Assembly: GCA_964464825.1 (NCBI GenBank)
Contig: CAYXKL010000002.1
Span: forward strand, 62,001-126,000
Source: DYJK01 sp964464825
GTDB taxonomy: Bacteria > Bacteroidota > Ignavibacteria > Ignavibacteriales > Melioribacteraceae
Reading direction: 5' to 3'
DNA: 64,000 nucleotides
Made by a program: the position numbers and the translations under genes. The notes under the pieces were generated by a model. It searched no databases. It was not told the DNA's origin and saw nothing but the letters and a program-made list of their open reading frames with translations. Positions 51,094-60,414 of the stretch are shown here, in pieces (position 1 is the first letter of the stretch; every line of letters starts with the position of its first letter).

Positions 51094-52266
51094 ATGCACT
51101 CTTCAATTGACAGAAGACATTTTATTAAAATATTAAGTATAAGCACAACAGCTTTATTTGTTAAGCCGCAAAATATTTTATTGGAGAATGATAAATCATC
51201 TTATACTCTTTATGTTGGAACTTACACTTCCGGAAAAAGCAAAGGAATTTATATACTTGAGTTTGATGTAAATTCCGGTAGTTTAATTCAAAATAGTTTT
51301 TGTTCAGGTATTGAGAATCCATCCTTTCTTGTTGTAAACAGAGATAAAAAATTTTTGTATGCAGTTAGCGAGATTGGAAATTTTAAAAATCAATACAGCG
51401 GCGGAATTTATGCATATAAAATTGATCACGAAAACAACTCACTGCAATTTATAAATTCAGTTTCATCAAATGGAGCTCACCCATGCCATTTAACTGTTGA
51501 TAAAAGTGATAGATATATTATTGTAGCAAATTACTCAGGCGGAAATATTTCAGTTATTAACATAGATGATGATGGAAGTCTGGGTAAGTGTACTGATATT
51601 GTTCAGCATTACGGAAAAAGTGTAAATAAGAGCAGACAAGAAATGCCACACACTCACTCAGTAAATATCGATGCTTCAAACAGATTTGTTGTGGCTGCCG
51701 ACCTTGGCATTGATAAATTGATGCTGTATAAGTTTGATGACGGAAATGGAAAACTAAATCCAACCGAACAAATTTATTTGAAAACAAAACCGGGTGCCGG
51801 ACCCCGTCATTTTTCTTTTCACCCGAATGGAAAATTTGCATTTGTAATAAACGAACTTGATTGCACGATTACCTCTTTACAATTTAATGGTATAGATTTT
51901 TTACTTGAACCAATTGAAACCGTATCAACGCTGCCGAAAGATTTTAAAGGTGAAAATACTTGTGCGGATATCCATATACATCAAAATGGAAAATTTGTTT
52001 ATGGTTCAAATAGAGGGCACGACAGCATTGCCGCTTTCTATTTTAATGAAACGAACGGTAAGTTGTTGTTGATTCAACATCAATCAACGTTAGGCAGAAC
52101 ACCCCGAAACTTTGCAATTGATCCATCCGGAAAATTCTTACTTGCAGCAAATCAGAATTCTGATTCGATAATTGTTTTTTCAATTGATCAATTAACCGGT
52201 AAACTCTCCGCAACAAACCAGAAAATTGAAATTCCATCACCGGTATGTTTACTATTTAATCATTAG
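51094..52266 (+). CDS. Exported lactonase-family seven-bladed propeller protein
   Basis: The 390 residues match the 6-phosphogluconolactonase-type (PF10282) propeller: YTLYVGTYTSGKSKGIYI, LVVNRDKKFLYAVSE, NGAHPCHLTVDK, HTHSVNIDASNRFVVAADLG and PRHFSFHPNGKFAFVINEL. The leader (RRHFIKILSISTTALF) has a twin Arg, so Tat export is possible. Sugar lactonase activity is suggested by the family, but exported relatives mostly have unknown substrates. It sits next to the GH3 gene, which suggests a carbohydrate setting. Confidence 0.8.
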   Translation: MHSSIDRRHFIKILSISTTALFVKPQNILLENDKSSYTLYVGTYTSGKSKGIYILEFDVNSGSLIQNSFCSGIENPSFLVVNRDKKFLYAVSEIGNFKNQYSGGIYAYKIDHENNSLQFINSVSSNGAHPCHLTVDKSDRYIIVANYSGGNISVINIDDDGSLGKCTDIVQHYGKSVNKSRQEMPHTHSVNIDASNRFVVAADLGIDKLMLYKFDDGNGKLNPTEQIYLKTKPGAGPRHFSFHPNGKFAFVINELDCTITSLQFNGIDFLLEPIETVSTLPKDFKGENTCADIHIHQNGKFVYGSNRGHDSIAAFYFNETNGKLLLIQHQSTLGRTPRNFAIDPSGKFLLAANQNSDSIIVFSIDQLTGKLSATNQKIEIPSPVCLLFNH

Positions 52267-52395
52267 CAAATAATTATTGAATTGTAAATTTACTTTTGGA
52301 AAAATCCACCCTATTCTCATTTCCTTCACTAAAAGATAAATAAATGTTATTTTAGCAAGCGGAACATTTATTATCTTAATTATGGAAATATTCAG

Positions 52396-55300
52396 ATGAA
52401 ACAATCCTTATCTATTTTCACTTGCATTTTATTATTCTCACTTATTAATATTACCAATGCTCAGACAATTGAAGAACGCATAACCGAATTGATCAATCAA
52501 ATGACGTTAGAAGAAAAGATTGAGCAGCTTCATAAAGCCGGTGCAATGCACACAGCAGATAATATTAGGTTGGATATCCCCGGTTTTGTAATGGCAGATG
52601 GACCCCATGGAGTACGAGACGGACTTGCCACATCATTTCCGGTAGGAATAGGTATGGCTGCAACATGGGATGTTGAGCTTGCAGAACGTGTCGGTATTGC
52701 ACTCGGAAAAGAATTCCGTGGTAAAGGGAAACATCAAATGCTTGGTCCAGCAATGGATTTAACACGCGATCCTCGTAACGGAAGAACTCCGGAAAGTGGC
52801 GGAGAAGATCCATACTTAAATGCTTTAATCAATGCAGCTGTTGTTAAAGGTGTTCAATCCACCGGTGTAATAGCAACAGCTAAACATTATAACGGAAAAC
52901 ATCAGCAAATTGGAAGAAACGATAATGATTACACAGTCTCTCAAAGAAATTTACGCGAGCATTACGGATTGAATTTTAGAACATCGGTGCAAGAATCCGG
53001 TGTTATGTCTATTATGAGTGCGTATAACAGAATCAATGGAGATCAAGCAGCGGAGAGCTCCAATTTACTTAGTACAATATTGCGCGAACACTGGGGATTT
53101 CCTTTTTATGTTGTTTCTGATTGGGGTGCCGTGCACAATAGCGAAAAATCAATTGAAGCCGGAACAGATGTTTGTATGGGATCCGATCATTATCAGAATG
53201 ATCTTTTAAACTTGGTCAACTCCGGCTCTGTTTCGGTTGATATAATTAATAATGCAGTGCGGAGAGTTTTGAGAACAAAATTTTATTCAGGTATGATGGA
53301 TAATTATCCGATTGGAGACCCATCGGATGTTAACAGTCCCGAGCATCAAGCACTTTGTCTTGAAGCTGGTAAAAAAAGTATCGTACTTTTAAAAAATCAG
53401 GATAACATTTTACCGCTCGATAAAAATTCAATTAATAAAATTGCAGTACTTGGACCGAACGCTGCAATAATGCAGACAGACGGCACCGGAAGCAGCTGGG
53501 TCTCTCCTTTTTATACTGTAACGCCGAAACAAGGAATAGAAAATTATGTTGGTGTTGATAAAGTTTTGTACGCCAAAGGATGTGAAATTGCAAACGGAAA
53601 TTCAAGTGATTTTCAAAATGCTCTTTTATATGCACAGCAAGCTGATATTGTAATTTATTTCGGCGGTCTTGATCCATCGCAAGAGGGAGAAGGGTTTGAC
53701 CGTGCAAACGGTTCAATAGAATTACCCGGCACTCAAAAAGAATTTATTGAAATTCTCACAACACTTAACCAAAAAGTGATTGTAGTTTTAATTAGTGGCG
53801 GAATATGCGGTGTAAACAGTTTTATAAATGATATCGAAGGATTGATTCAAGGATTTTATCCCGGACAGGAAGGTGGCAACGCAATAGCACAAGTTTTATT
53901 TGGTGATTACAATCCAGCCGGAAGACTGCCGGTTACCTGGCCTAAAAATGATAATCAACTTCCTACTGAAATTACCGATTTCAATTTTAATAATGATTAC
54001 GGATGCGGTTACAGATGGTTCGATGAGAAAGGATACACTCCGGAATTTGCTTTTGGATTTGGATTAAGCTACACAACTTTCTCATACAGTAATTTAGTTG
54101 TAACACCAATTTCAGAATATGCCGGCAGAACTTTTACAGTAACTGTTAATGTTACGAATACCGGCACACGCGCCGGAGAAGAAGTTGTGCAGTTATATTT
54201 AACAGAAGATCCTTCGTTTGTTGAAAAACCACCGAAAGAATTAAAAGGATTTAAAAGAGTTTATCTTGAACCGGGGGAAACAAAAACTGTTGAGTTCAAA
54301 TTAACACCGAACGAATTTTATTATTACTCTGAAAGACAAAGAAGCTATATGTACGATCCGGGTTGGTATTTAGCACGGGTCGGCGGTTCATCGAATAATC
54401 TGCCCTTAAGTAAATATTTTGAAGTAAGGCAAGCGGAACCGCTTCCCGATCTTCAAATTGCAAATATTTATACAGTGCCTCGCTATCCGCAGAAAAATGA
54501 TAAAGTTTATTTTGCAGCTACTTTGATAAATAGAGGCGTAGCTCCAACACCAATAGGTACTAATCATGATGTTATGTTCAGCATAAATGGTGAAGAGATT
54601 ACCCGTTCATTTGAACTTGCCGATTCAATACCAAAAGGAGGAATGGCGCTTGTATTCGGAAATATTGAATTAAATGGAAAAAATTATTGGACTGCCGGTG
54701 AACCCGGTGAATATACAGTTGAAGCCTGGGTAGATAATGATAACTCAATTTATGAATGGGATGAAAACAATAACAAAAAAACTTTTACATTTAATGTTTA
54801 CAATCCTCCTCCGGTTAATATAGCTCTCAATAAGAATATTACGGTTACTTCAATTGAAGGGAGCGGACTGGAAGGAAATAAAGCTGTTGACGGAAGCTAT
54901 ACTACACGGTGGTCATCTCAATTTACTGATCCGCAGATTTTAACAATTGATCTCGGCTCAGTTCTCCCGTTTGATCAGATACGTCTTGTATGGGAAGCGG
55001 CATATGCAAAAGAATATCTGCTTCAATATTCGAATGATAACGTAAGCTGGACTACAATTGCTAATCCTACAAACGCTGTGGGTGGAGTTGAAAAATATAA
55101 TGTTGAGGCTTCCGCTCGTTACGTTAGATTAGTCGGCTTAAGACGCGGTACACAATACGGATATTCTCTTTATGAAGTTGAAGTTCTTCAAGGTGCAAAT
55201 ATTGTTTCTGTTGAAGATGAAAAGACCAATCTCGAATTACCGGCTAATTTCAGTTTAAGTAACAACTACCCGAATCCTTTCAATCCGACTACAACAATTA

Positions 55301-55521
55301 AGTATGAATTGCCGAAAGCAAGCAATGTGAAAATAGAAATTTTTAACTCGCTTGGTGAATTAGTAAAAATATTGAAAGATGAATACCATAATGCCGGAAG
55401 ATACGACATAGTATGGAACGGAAGAGACAATTATGGAAGTCAAGTATCAAGCGGCGTTTACTTTTACCGGATGCACACTGAAGGATTTACACTTGTAAAG
55501 AAGATGATGCTTTTGAAGTAA
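52396..55521 (+). CDS. Secreted GH3 glycosidase with CARDB, F5/8C and T9SS domains
   Basis: The order is: signal peptide (to TNAQT), GH3 barrel (about 30-300), GH3 C-terminal domain, Fn3-like domain (about 580-660), CARDB (about 685-800), F5/8 type C carbohydrate-binding domain (about 810-930) and T9SS type A sorting domain (about 955-1041, NNYPNPFNPTTTIKYEL). GH3 motifs include VMADGPHGVRDG, KHYNGKHQQ and the nucleophile Asp in VVSDWGAVHN (about 240); the acid/base is expected near QEGEGFDRANG. It is probably a surface beta-glycosidase for polysaccharide breakdown. Family and export are clear; the substrate is not. Confidence 0.92.
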   Translation: MKQSLSIFTCILLFSLINITNAQTIEERITELINQMTLEEKIEQLHKAGAMHTADNIRLDIPGFVMADGPHGVRDGLATSFPVGIGMAATWDVELAERVGIALGKEFRGKGKHQMLGPAMDLTRDPRNGRTPESGGEDPYLNALINAAVVKGVQSTGVIATAKHYNGKHQQIGRNDNDYTVSQRNLREHYGLNFRTSVQESGVMSIMSAYNRINGDQAAESSNLLSTILREHWGFPFYVVSDWGAVHNSEKSIEAGTDVCMGSDHYQNDLLNLVNSGSVSVDIINNAVRRVLRTKFYSGMMDNYPIGDPSDVNSPEHQALCLEAGKKSIVLLKNQDNILPLDKNSINKIAVLGPNAAIMQTDGTGSSWVSPFYTVTPKQGIENYVGVDKVLYAKGCEIANGNSSDFQNALLYAQQADIVIYFGGLDPSQEGEGFDRANGSIELPGTQKEFIEILTTLNQKVIVVLISGGICGVNSFINDIEGLIQGFYPGQEGGNAIAQVLFGDYNPAGRLPVTWPKNDNQLPTEITDFNFNNDYGCGYRWFDEKGYTPEFAFGFGLSYTTFSYSNLVVTPISEYAGRTFTVTVNVTNTGTRAGEEVVQLYLTEDPSFVEKPPKELKGFKRVYLEPGETKTVEFKLTPNEFYYYSERQRSYMYDPGWYLARVGGSSNNLPLSKYFEVRQAEPLPDLQIANIYTVPRYPQKNDKVYFAATLINRGVAPTPIGTNHDVMFSINGEEITRSFELADSIPKGGMALVFGNIELNGKNYWTAGEPGEYTVEAWVDNDNSIYEWDENNNKKTFTFNVYNPPPVNIALNKNITVTSIEGSGLEGNKAVDGSYTTRWSSQFTDPQILTIDLGSVLPFDQIRLVWEAAYAKEYLLQYSNDNVSWTTIANPTNAVGGVEKYNVEASARYVRLVGLRRGTQYGYSLYEVEVLQGANIVSVEDEKTNLELPANFSLSNNYPNPFNPTTTIKYELPKASNVKIEIFNSLGELVKILKDEYHNAGRYDIVWNGRDNYGSQVSSGVYFYRMHTEGFTLVKKMMLLK

Positions 55522-55536
55522 ACTATTAAATTCTGA

Positions 55537-55570
55537 GTCCCGATTCCGAGCTATGACGAGGAGTCGGGAC
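55537..55570. repeat. GC-rich 34-nt hairpin, possibly a dispersed repeat
   Basis: GTCCCGATTCC pairs with GGAGTCGGGAC (11 bp with one G-U) around a 12-nt loop. The GC content contrasts with the AT-rich surroundings. No T-run follows, so it is not a simple terminator. It lies 16 nt after the GH3 stop. Confidence 0.5.
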
Positions 55571-55688
55571 ACATAGAACTCTCCACAAGATAACAAATCT
55601 CAATTATTATCTTTTTGATTGAAGCAAATCGTTTAATCATTTATGTTGCAAATAAAGTTTTCATTCTTTCCACAATAAAAGGTGGAGT

Positions 55689-56945
55689 ATGAACATCGAA
55701 CAAAAGATCTGCTTCATTCCGGTTGCAAGCGATATCACACAAATTCCATCTGCACAAATTGCTGTTGAGCTTCATAATGAACTGATTCATTACGGATTGG
55801 AACATATAGAATCAGAAAATCTTCTTGGTTATCATCCGGTAATTTATTTTGTATTAACCGGAGGAACAGAAAATAAAATATTGAACTATTGGAAAAGCAG
55901 AAACGAGAAATTCGGAAACGAACCGGTGCTTCTTCTTGCACATTCCGGCAACAATTCATTGCCGGCAGCACTCGAAATTCTTGCACGTCTTCAGCAAGAA
56001 GGTGTGATAGGCAAAATTATTTATTTAGATGAAGCTCTGAATAAAGAATGCTGGCATCAGGTAGAGCAAGCTGTTAAACATTTTAAGGTTTACTATAAAT
56101 TAAAAAGAACAAAGATCGGTTTAGTTGGTAATCCATCCGATTGGCTGATTGCAAGCATGCCGCAATTTGAAACTATAACATACACTTTGGGCGCTAAGGT
56201 ATTGCAAATTACACTCGATGAATTGAAAAATAAAATTGCAGAGATTAGAGATGATGAAATAGAAGAAGCACATCATGCATTTGTAAGCAGAGCTTCAGAA
56301 ATTAAAGAACCATCAAAAAAAGAAATTAAAAATGTTGTAAAGATTTATGTAGCACTTAAACATTTGATAAAACAATATGAGCTTGATGCGGTAAGTGTAC
56401 GCTGTTTTGATCTTGTAACAGACTTAAAAACAACAGGCTGTTTTGCACTGGCTAAATTAAACGATGAAGGTGTAATTGCCGGATGCGAAGGCGATCTTGT
56501 TTCCACGCTTGGAATGATTTGGATTAATTATTTAACCGATCAAATTGTGTGGATGGCAAATCCGGCACGTATCGATGAACAGAATAACTTGATCTGGTTG
56601 GCTCATTGTACAATCCCGATAAGTATGGTAAACCAATATAAACTCCGCTCGCATTTTGAGTCGGGACTTGGAGTTGGGATTGAAGGAGAGATGACAAAGG
56701 GAAAGGTAACAGTATTCCGTCTCGGTGGAAAAGAACTTAATAAAATCTGGGCTTCAAATGCTGAGATTATTGAAAATAAAAATGATGATAACCTATGCCG
56801 TACACAAGTCTGTGTAAAATTACACGGCAGTGCAAAAGCATCGGATCTTCTTAACGAACCTTTGGGTAATCATTTACTTTTGTTACGTGGAAGCTATACT
56901 CGCGAAATTAACAGCTGGTGGGAATTTTTTATAAATACAAAATGA
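55689..56945 (+). CDS. L-fucose/arabinose isomerase-like protein
   Basis: The 418 residues have the two-domain layout of the FucI/AraI superfamily: an alpha/beta N-terminal half (FIPVASDITQIPSAQIAV, KIGLVGNPSDWLI), then SVRCFDLVTDLKTTGCFALA, AGCEGDLVSTLGMIW and a C-terminal MTKGKVTVFRLG region. Metal-ligand Glu and Asp are expected in the last half. It probably isomerises or binds a sugar. I see no neighbouring fucose or arabinose catabolic gene, so the substrate is open. AAAGGTGGAG precedes the ATG. It ends in the ATGA overlap with a decayed gene. Confidence 0.75.
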   Translation: MNIEQKICFIPVASDITQIPSAQIAVELHNELIHYGLEHIESENLLGYHPVIYFVLTGGTENKILNYWKSRNEKFGNEPVLLLAHSGNNSLPAALEILARLQQEGVIGKIIYLDEALNKECWHQVEQAVKHFKVYYKLKRTKIGLVGNPSDWLIASMPQFETITYTLGAKVLQITLDELKNKIAEIRDDEIEEAHHAFVSRASEIKEPSKKEIKNVVKIYVALKHLIKQYELDAVSVRCFDLVTDLKTTGCFALAKLNDEGVIAGCEGDLVSTLGMIWINYLTDQIVWMANPARIDEQNNLIWLAHCTIPISMVNQYKLRSHFESGLGVGIEGEMTKGKVTVFRLGGKELNKIWASNAEIIENKNDDNLCRTQVCVKLHGSAKASDLLNEPLGNHLLLLRGSYTREINSWWEFFINTK

Positions 56946-57222
56946 AAATACTTGCTATTGAAAAAGAAGTAAGCAGTGTTAATTCTGAGCAATACACTCC
57001 TTACTTAAAAGAGGAAGCTCTACATGTTTGGAAACTGTATAAAGAAAGAATTATATAGGAAATTTTTTCCGGGAAGATAGAAATGAAGTCGTGATAATAC
57101 TCGAATGTAAAGACGTAGTGGAAGCAAAAAAATATTAGTAAGAACTACCGTTTGTAAAAGAAAAATTGATTGATTTTGAAATTATTCCATTGAAAGCATA
57201 CACGGGATTTGAAAACTCTTTA
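56942..57222 (+). pseudogene. Decayed YciI/muconolactone-isomerase-like gene
   Basis: Translated from ATG 56942 the frame reads MKILAIEKEVSSVNSEQY and continues to TAG at 57056. It then reads EIFF, shifts by one base in a T-run (57062-57067, one T short), reads REDRNEVVIILECKDVVEAKKY, hits TAG and TAA at 57136-57141, and ends in LPFVKEKLIDFEIIPLKAYTGF. Together these pieces make one small YCII/muconolactone-isomerase-like domain of about 92 residues. Three stop codons and one frameshift are more than recoding can explain. It overlaps the preceding gene by ATGA, so it was once the last gene of that operon. Confidence 0.8.
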
Positions 57223-57228
57223 AATAAA

Positions 57229-57256
57229 AAAAGCCCGCCTATTGGCGGGCTTTTCT
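57229..57256. terminator. Bidirectional terminator between convergent genes
   Basis: AAGCCCGCC and GGCGGGCTT form a 9-bp stem with a TATT loop, an A-run on the left and TTTTC on the right. It serves both the isomerase-like operon and the leftward outer-membrane gene. Confidence 0.9.
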
Positions 57257-57270
57257 TAAACACTAACGTT

Positions 57271-57789
57271 TTATTGCAATGGGATTTTGTAAGCTACCCT
57301 TACACCCAAATAGTTTGCATCACTGATTATATAATACATACCGGTGATATCAAATTGATTGAATTCGTAACCGGCACCTAAACCGAGTGTAAATTCAGTT
57401 TCGCTGTCGCCGTCAAAAAAAATGCTTTCAGGTTCTACATCTACAGAAAAAAGATGAAATCCTAATTGACCATATGCATAAAAATTATTTTGGAAATAAT
57501 ATTTTGCACCAGCTAAAATAGGAATAGCAGAATAACTGAAATCGTATCCGCCGAAACTTTCTTCTGCCCACATTAAGTAGCCGATTGTTGCAGTACCAAC
57601 TATTTTATCTGCTAGTTCTAATTCTCCAGTTACAGTAGCACCGAAACCGGTACCGGCAGCATCACCAAAATCGCCCATAGGCAGTGCAAGATTACCGCCT
57701 ATACTGATGGCTTTTTTGCTTTGTGCATCAATTTGTCCTACAGCAAAGAATAAAACTGCAAGAAATAGAACATAAGTTATTTTTTTCAT
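57271..57789 (-). CDS. Small outer-membrane beta-barrel protein
   Basis: The 172-residue protein has a signal peptide (to GQIDAQ) and alternating strands (ISIGGNLALPMGDFGDAAG, GFGATVTGELELADKIVGT, FTLGLGAGYEFNQFDITGMYY). They end LGVRVAYKIPLQ. This is the OMP_b-brl type with 8 strands. AAGGAGG lies 7 nt before the ATG. No function can be assigned. It ends at the shared bidirectional terminator. Confidence 0.78.
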   Translation of the reverse strand: MKKITYVLFLAVLFFAVGQIDAQSKKAISIGGNLALPMGDFGDAAGTGFGATVTGELELADKIVGTATIGYLMWAEESFGGYDFSYSAIPILAGAKYYFQNNFYAYGQLGFHLFSVDVEPESIFFDGDSETEFTLGLGAGYEFNQFDITGMYYIISDANYLGVRVAYKIPLQ

Positions 57790-57937
57790 ATACCCTCCTT
57801 AATAGAATATTATTGGAATTATATTTGGACTGCTGATCCAAAAATAAATTATTTATTGAGTTCATTCAATTAAATTATTTTTTATGTGATATATATTATA
57901 AGTTTAATTTATAGATAGAAACTTGAAGGATAATAGT

Positions 57938-57964
57938 ATGAAATTTACTATAGGATTATTATAA
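57938..57964 (+). CDS. Possible 8-residue leader ORF of the HAD gene
   Basis: GAAGGA lies 7 nt before an ATG that opens an 8-codon frame (MKFTIGLL). Its TAA directly abuts the ATG of the HAD gene, which has no ribosome site of its own. Translational coupling by re-initiation is plausible; no other evidence exists. Confidence 0.3.
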   Translation: MKFTIGLL

Positions 57965-58606
57965 ATGATAAAAGCTATTCTCTGGGATAATGACGGGGTA
58001 TTAGTTGATACTGAGAAACTCTATTATCAAGCTTGCCGAATTACATTTGCAAAAATTGGTTTTGACTTAACGAAAGAACTATATAAAGAATTCTTTTTGA
58101 AAAGATCGGAAGGAACATGGTATATTGCTAAAGATATGGGTTATAGCGATAACTCAATTCAGGAATTAAGGAAAGAAAGGAATGAATTATACTCCCGATT
58201 GTTAGCTGAAAAAACTGAAGTAATGAATGGTGTAATAGAAACTCTTGAATATTTGAATGGCAAGTACAAGATGGGAATTGTAACCAGTTCGAGAAAAGAT
58301 CATTTTGATATTATTTATAAAAAATCAGGATTGTTAAAATATTTTGATTTTGTTGTAACCAGTGATGAATGCACAAAAACGAAACCTGATCCCGAACCGT
58401 ATCTTAAAGCAATTGAAAAGAGCGGAATGAATGGAGCCGAATGTGTTGTTGTTGAAGACTCCGAAAGAGGATTGAAAGCCGCTATAGCAGCCGGACTTAA
58501 ATGTTACATAATTCCAACGGAGTTAACAAAAGATTCTGATTATAGCGGTGCCGAAAAAATTCTAAATAATCCATTGGAATTAATTTCCATTCTAAATAAC
58601 AATTGA
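57965..58606 (+). CDS. HAD-superfamily phosphatase/phosphomutase
   Basis: This 213-residue HAD protein has motif I WDNDGVLVDTE (D8, D10), motif II VTSSR, the Lys of motif III (TKTKPDPEPYLKAI) and motif IV VVEDSERGLKAA. The helical cap inserted after motif I marks the beta-phosphoglucomutase/phosphoglycolate-phosphatase subclass. These act on small sugar or organic phosphates in the cytosol. The substrate is unknown. Translation may depend on the short leader just upstream. Confidence 0.86.
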   Translation: MIKAILWDNDGVLVDTEKLYYQACRITFAKIGFDLTKELYKEFFLKRSEGTWYIAKDMGYSDNSIQELRKERNELYSRLLAEKTEVMNGVIETLEYLNGKYKMGIVTSSRKDHFDIIYKKSGLLKYFDFVVTSDECTKTKPDPEPYLKAIEKSGMNGAECVVVEDSERGLKAAIAAGLKCYIIPTELTKDSDYSGAEKILNNPLELISILNNN

Positions 58607-58614
58607 AATAATAA

Positions 58615-59253
58615 TCACTTCTTCATCATTTTGATTGGTTTACTTTCTTGATTCAAAATCAATATTTCTTTACGCATACTTTCGTTATCACGATAGGGAT
58701 TAAGTTTTTTAATTCTTTTATCCGGGTCCTCGGACATAAATTCCACAGCTTCATCAAGTGTAAGCAGAACCGGCATTCTATTGTGAAACGGCTCTATAAA
58801 TTTATTCGGCGCAGTTGTTATTATTGAAACCGACAATTTTTTTTCTTTGTCTTCGTAGAGTATACCGGGTACAAAGAAATATTCTTCATTGTAGATATAT
58901 ATTTTATGCTGTACTTTTTTGGTGCCGATTGTAATCCACTCATAAAAACTTGTCATAGGAACTAAACATGAATTTTTTGCAAACAAACTGTTCCAAAATG
59001 GTTTTTCTTTTATTGTTTCTGTTCGTGAGTTTGCAATGAGCGGTTTATCTTTGGAAAATTGTATCCCCCAGTTGATCAAACTTATTTGAAGTTTATTTCC
59101 TTCTTTATACATACACATAATTTTGTCTTTTGGACGGATATTTTCTTTTTTAATTAAACCCATTAATGCAGAAGCATCAATATTGTATTTACGCTCTAAC
59201 AACTGCTGAACTAAAATTGCTGCTTCAATTTTTGCTTCAAATCCGTAACACAT
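58615..59253 (-). CDS. SRAP (HMCES/YedK) abasic-site DNA-protein crosslink protein
   Basis: The second residue is the catalytic Cys (MCYGFEA, after Met removal), which forms a covalent bond with abasic sites in single-stranded DNA. N75 (IANSRTETI), E105 (SFYEW) and H157 (FHNRMPVLL) complete the SRAP active site. The protein shields abasic sites at replication forks and is often part of the SOS response. The 212 residues are the usual size. No LexA box was identified upstream. Confidence 0.9.
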   Translation of the reverse strand: MCYGFEAKIEAAILVQQLLERKYNIDASALMGLIKKENIRPKDKIMCMYKEGNKLQISLINWGIQFSKDKPLIANSRTETIKEKPFWNSLFAKNSCLVPMTSFYEWITIGTKKVQHKIYIYNEEYFFVPGILYEDKEKKLSVSIITTAPNKFIEPFHNRMPVLLTLDEAVEFMSEDPDKRIKKLNPYRDNESMRKEILILNQESKPIKMMKK

Positions 59254-59443
59254 ATTTGACCGTTTTGTTAATTCTATTTACAAGATAATAAGTAGTTTAT
59301 TATTTTGCTACTGAATGATTTATAACACAATAGGATGGCTCAGAAATAAAATGCTATTTAGATTTATAATTTATTAATATAAATTTAGTCATTCGTTTAA
59401 CTAAATATTTTCATTGATATTCCGATAAAAACGGAGGTCTCTA

Positions 59444-60403
59444 ATGGTTAAACTTAAAAAAGCCGCTAGTTTAATATTTTATTCAATCACACCTTTTATT
59501 TTGAATTACTGTACTTCTGCTGAAAAAATAGTTGAAACTTACTACCTCGGTAATGTAAATATTAATGCACCCATTGCCACTCCGCCAGTGCATGTAATGG
59601 TAGATAATCAAAACAGTGATTTAACCGTAACCCCAAAATTGATAATTGGAACTGAAAGACAAATTGAATCATCCACAGAGTATCATTACACAGATAAAAT
59701 AATATTACCTGATAATTCTACAGTAGAAGCAGAAAATGAAAATTTAGAATGGAGTTTTTCATCGGCAGTAATAGGAGCTGATTTTGATTATAAAGCCGGG
59801 AAATATTTTTCATTATTCGGCGGTCTTCAATTAGCCACAACAGAAAATAATGTACTGATGGGTGGTAATGTGGGTTTGGGATTTCATGGCGTTACGAATA
59901 ATATTGCTATGAGATTAGATTTAGGTCTATCGATTCAGGAAAGTAATTACGATGCTCTCACAATTATTCATACTAAATATATTTATGCTAATAGCGGCAC
60001 AAGAACAGATACAACTTATTTTCTCGATAAAGATAATTTTGTAAACATTAATCCATTTCTTGTTTATACATTAAATTCTGTGATTAAAGATGATAGACTG
60101 AACTATTTTTTATCACTCGGTTATTTTACACAAACCATTTTAGATTTTGAGCCCGGGAAAAGCAGTAATAGTAATACCTGGATAATATTTTTTGGTGTTC
60201 CTCGAGCAGATGAATATTATACTTCCGATCTTCGTCCGAATGTGAAAGCCGGATTCGTGATGATTAACCCCGGAATAGTTTACACGATTGATGAACAGTT
60301 TAATTTAATCCTTTCGGTTAAAATTCTTAAAGAAACATTGCTCGATTCAAGCAGAAATTTGTGGATGGTTATGCCCTCAGTTCAGATGGATATTAGTCTT
60401 TAG
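59444..60403 (+). CDS. Hypothetical outer-membrane beta-barrel protein
   Basis: The N-terminal leader ends in ILNYC, close to but not a standard lipobox. The remaining 290 residues alternate hydrophobic and polar positions in about ten strands (FSLFGGLQLATTEN, IAMRLDLGLSIQESNY, LNYFLSLGYFTQTIL, FNLILSVKIL), so an outer-membrane barrel or lipoprotein barrel is likely. CGGAGG lies 8 nt before the ATG. I recognise no family and propose no function. Confidence 0.6.
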   Translation: MVKLKKAASLIFYSITPFILNYCTSAEKIVETYYLGNVNINAPIATPPVHVMVDNQNSDLTVTPKLIIGTERQIESSTEYHYTDKIILPDNSTVEAENENLEWSFSSAVIGADFDYKAGKYFSLFGGLQLATTENNVLMGGNVGLGFHGVTNNIAMRLDLGLSIQESNYDALTIIHTKYIYANSGTRTDTTYFLDKDNFVNINPFLVYTLNSVIKDDRLNYFLSLGYFTQTILDFEPGKSSNSNTWIIFFGVPRADEYYTSDLRPNVKAGFVMINPGIVYTIDEQFNLILSVKILKETLLDSSRNLWMVMPSVQMDISL

Positions 60404-60414
60404 AAATATCGTTG

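Noticed and set aside
56942..57222. Stop-codon recoding (TAG as pyrrolysine or other) in the YCII-like gene
   Set aside because: There are two TAGs, one TAA and also a frameshift, and no tRNA or context for recoding. Decay is simpler.
57166..57381. A 71-codon frame from TTG 57166
   Set aside because: It is the tail of the decayed gene running through the bidirectional terminator into the opposite strand of the outer-membrane gene.
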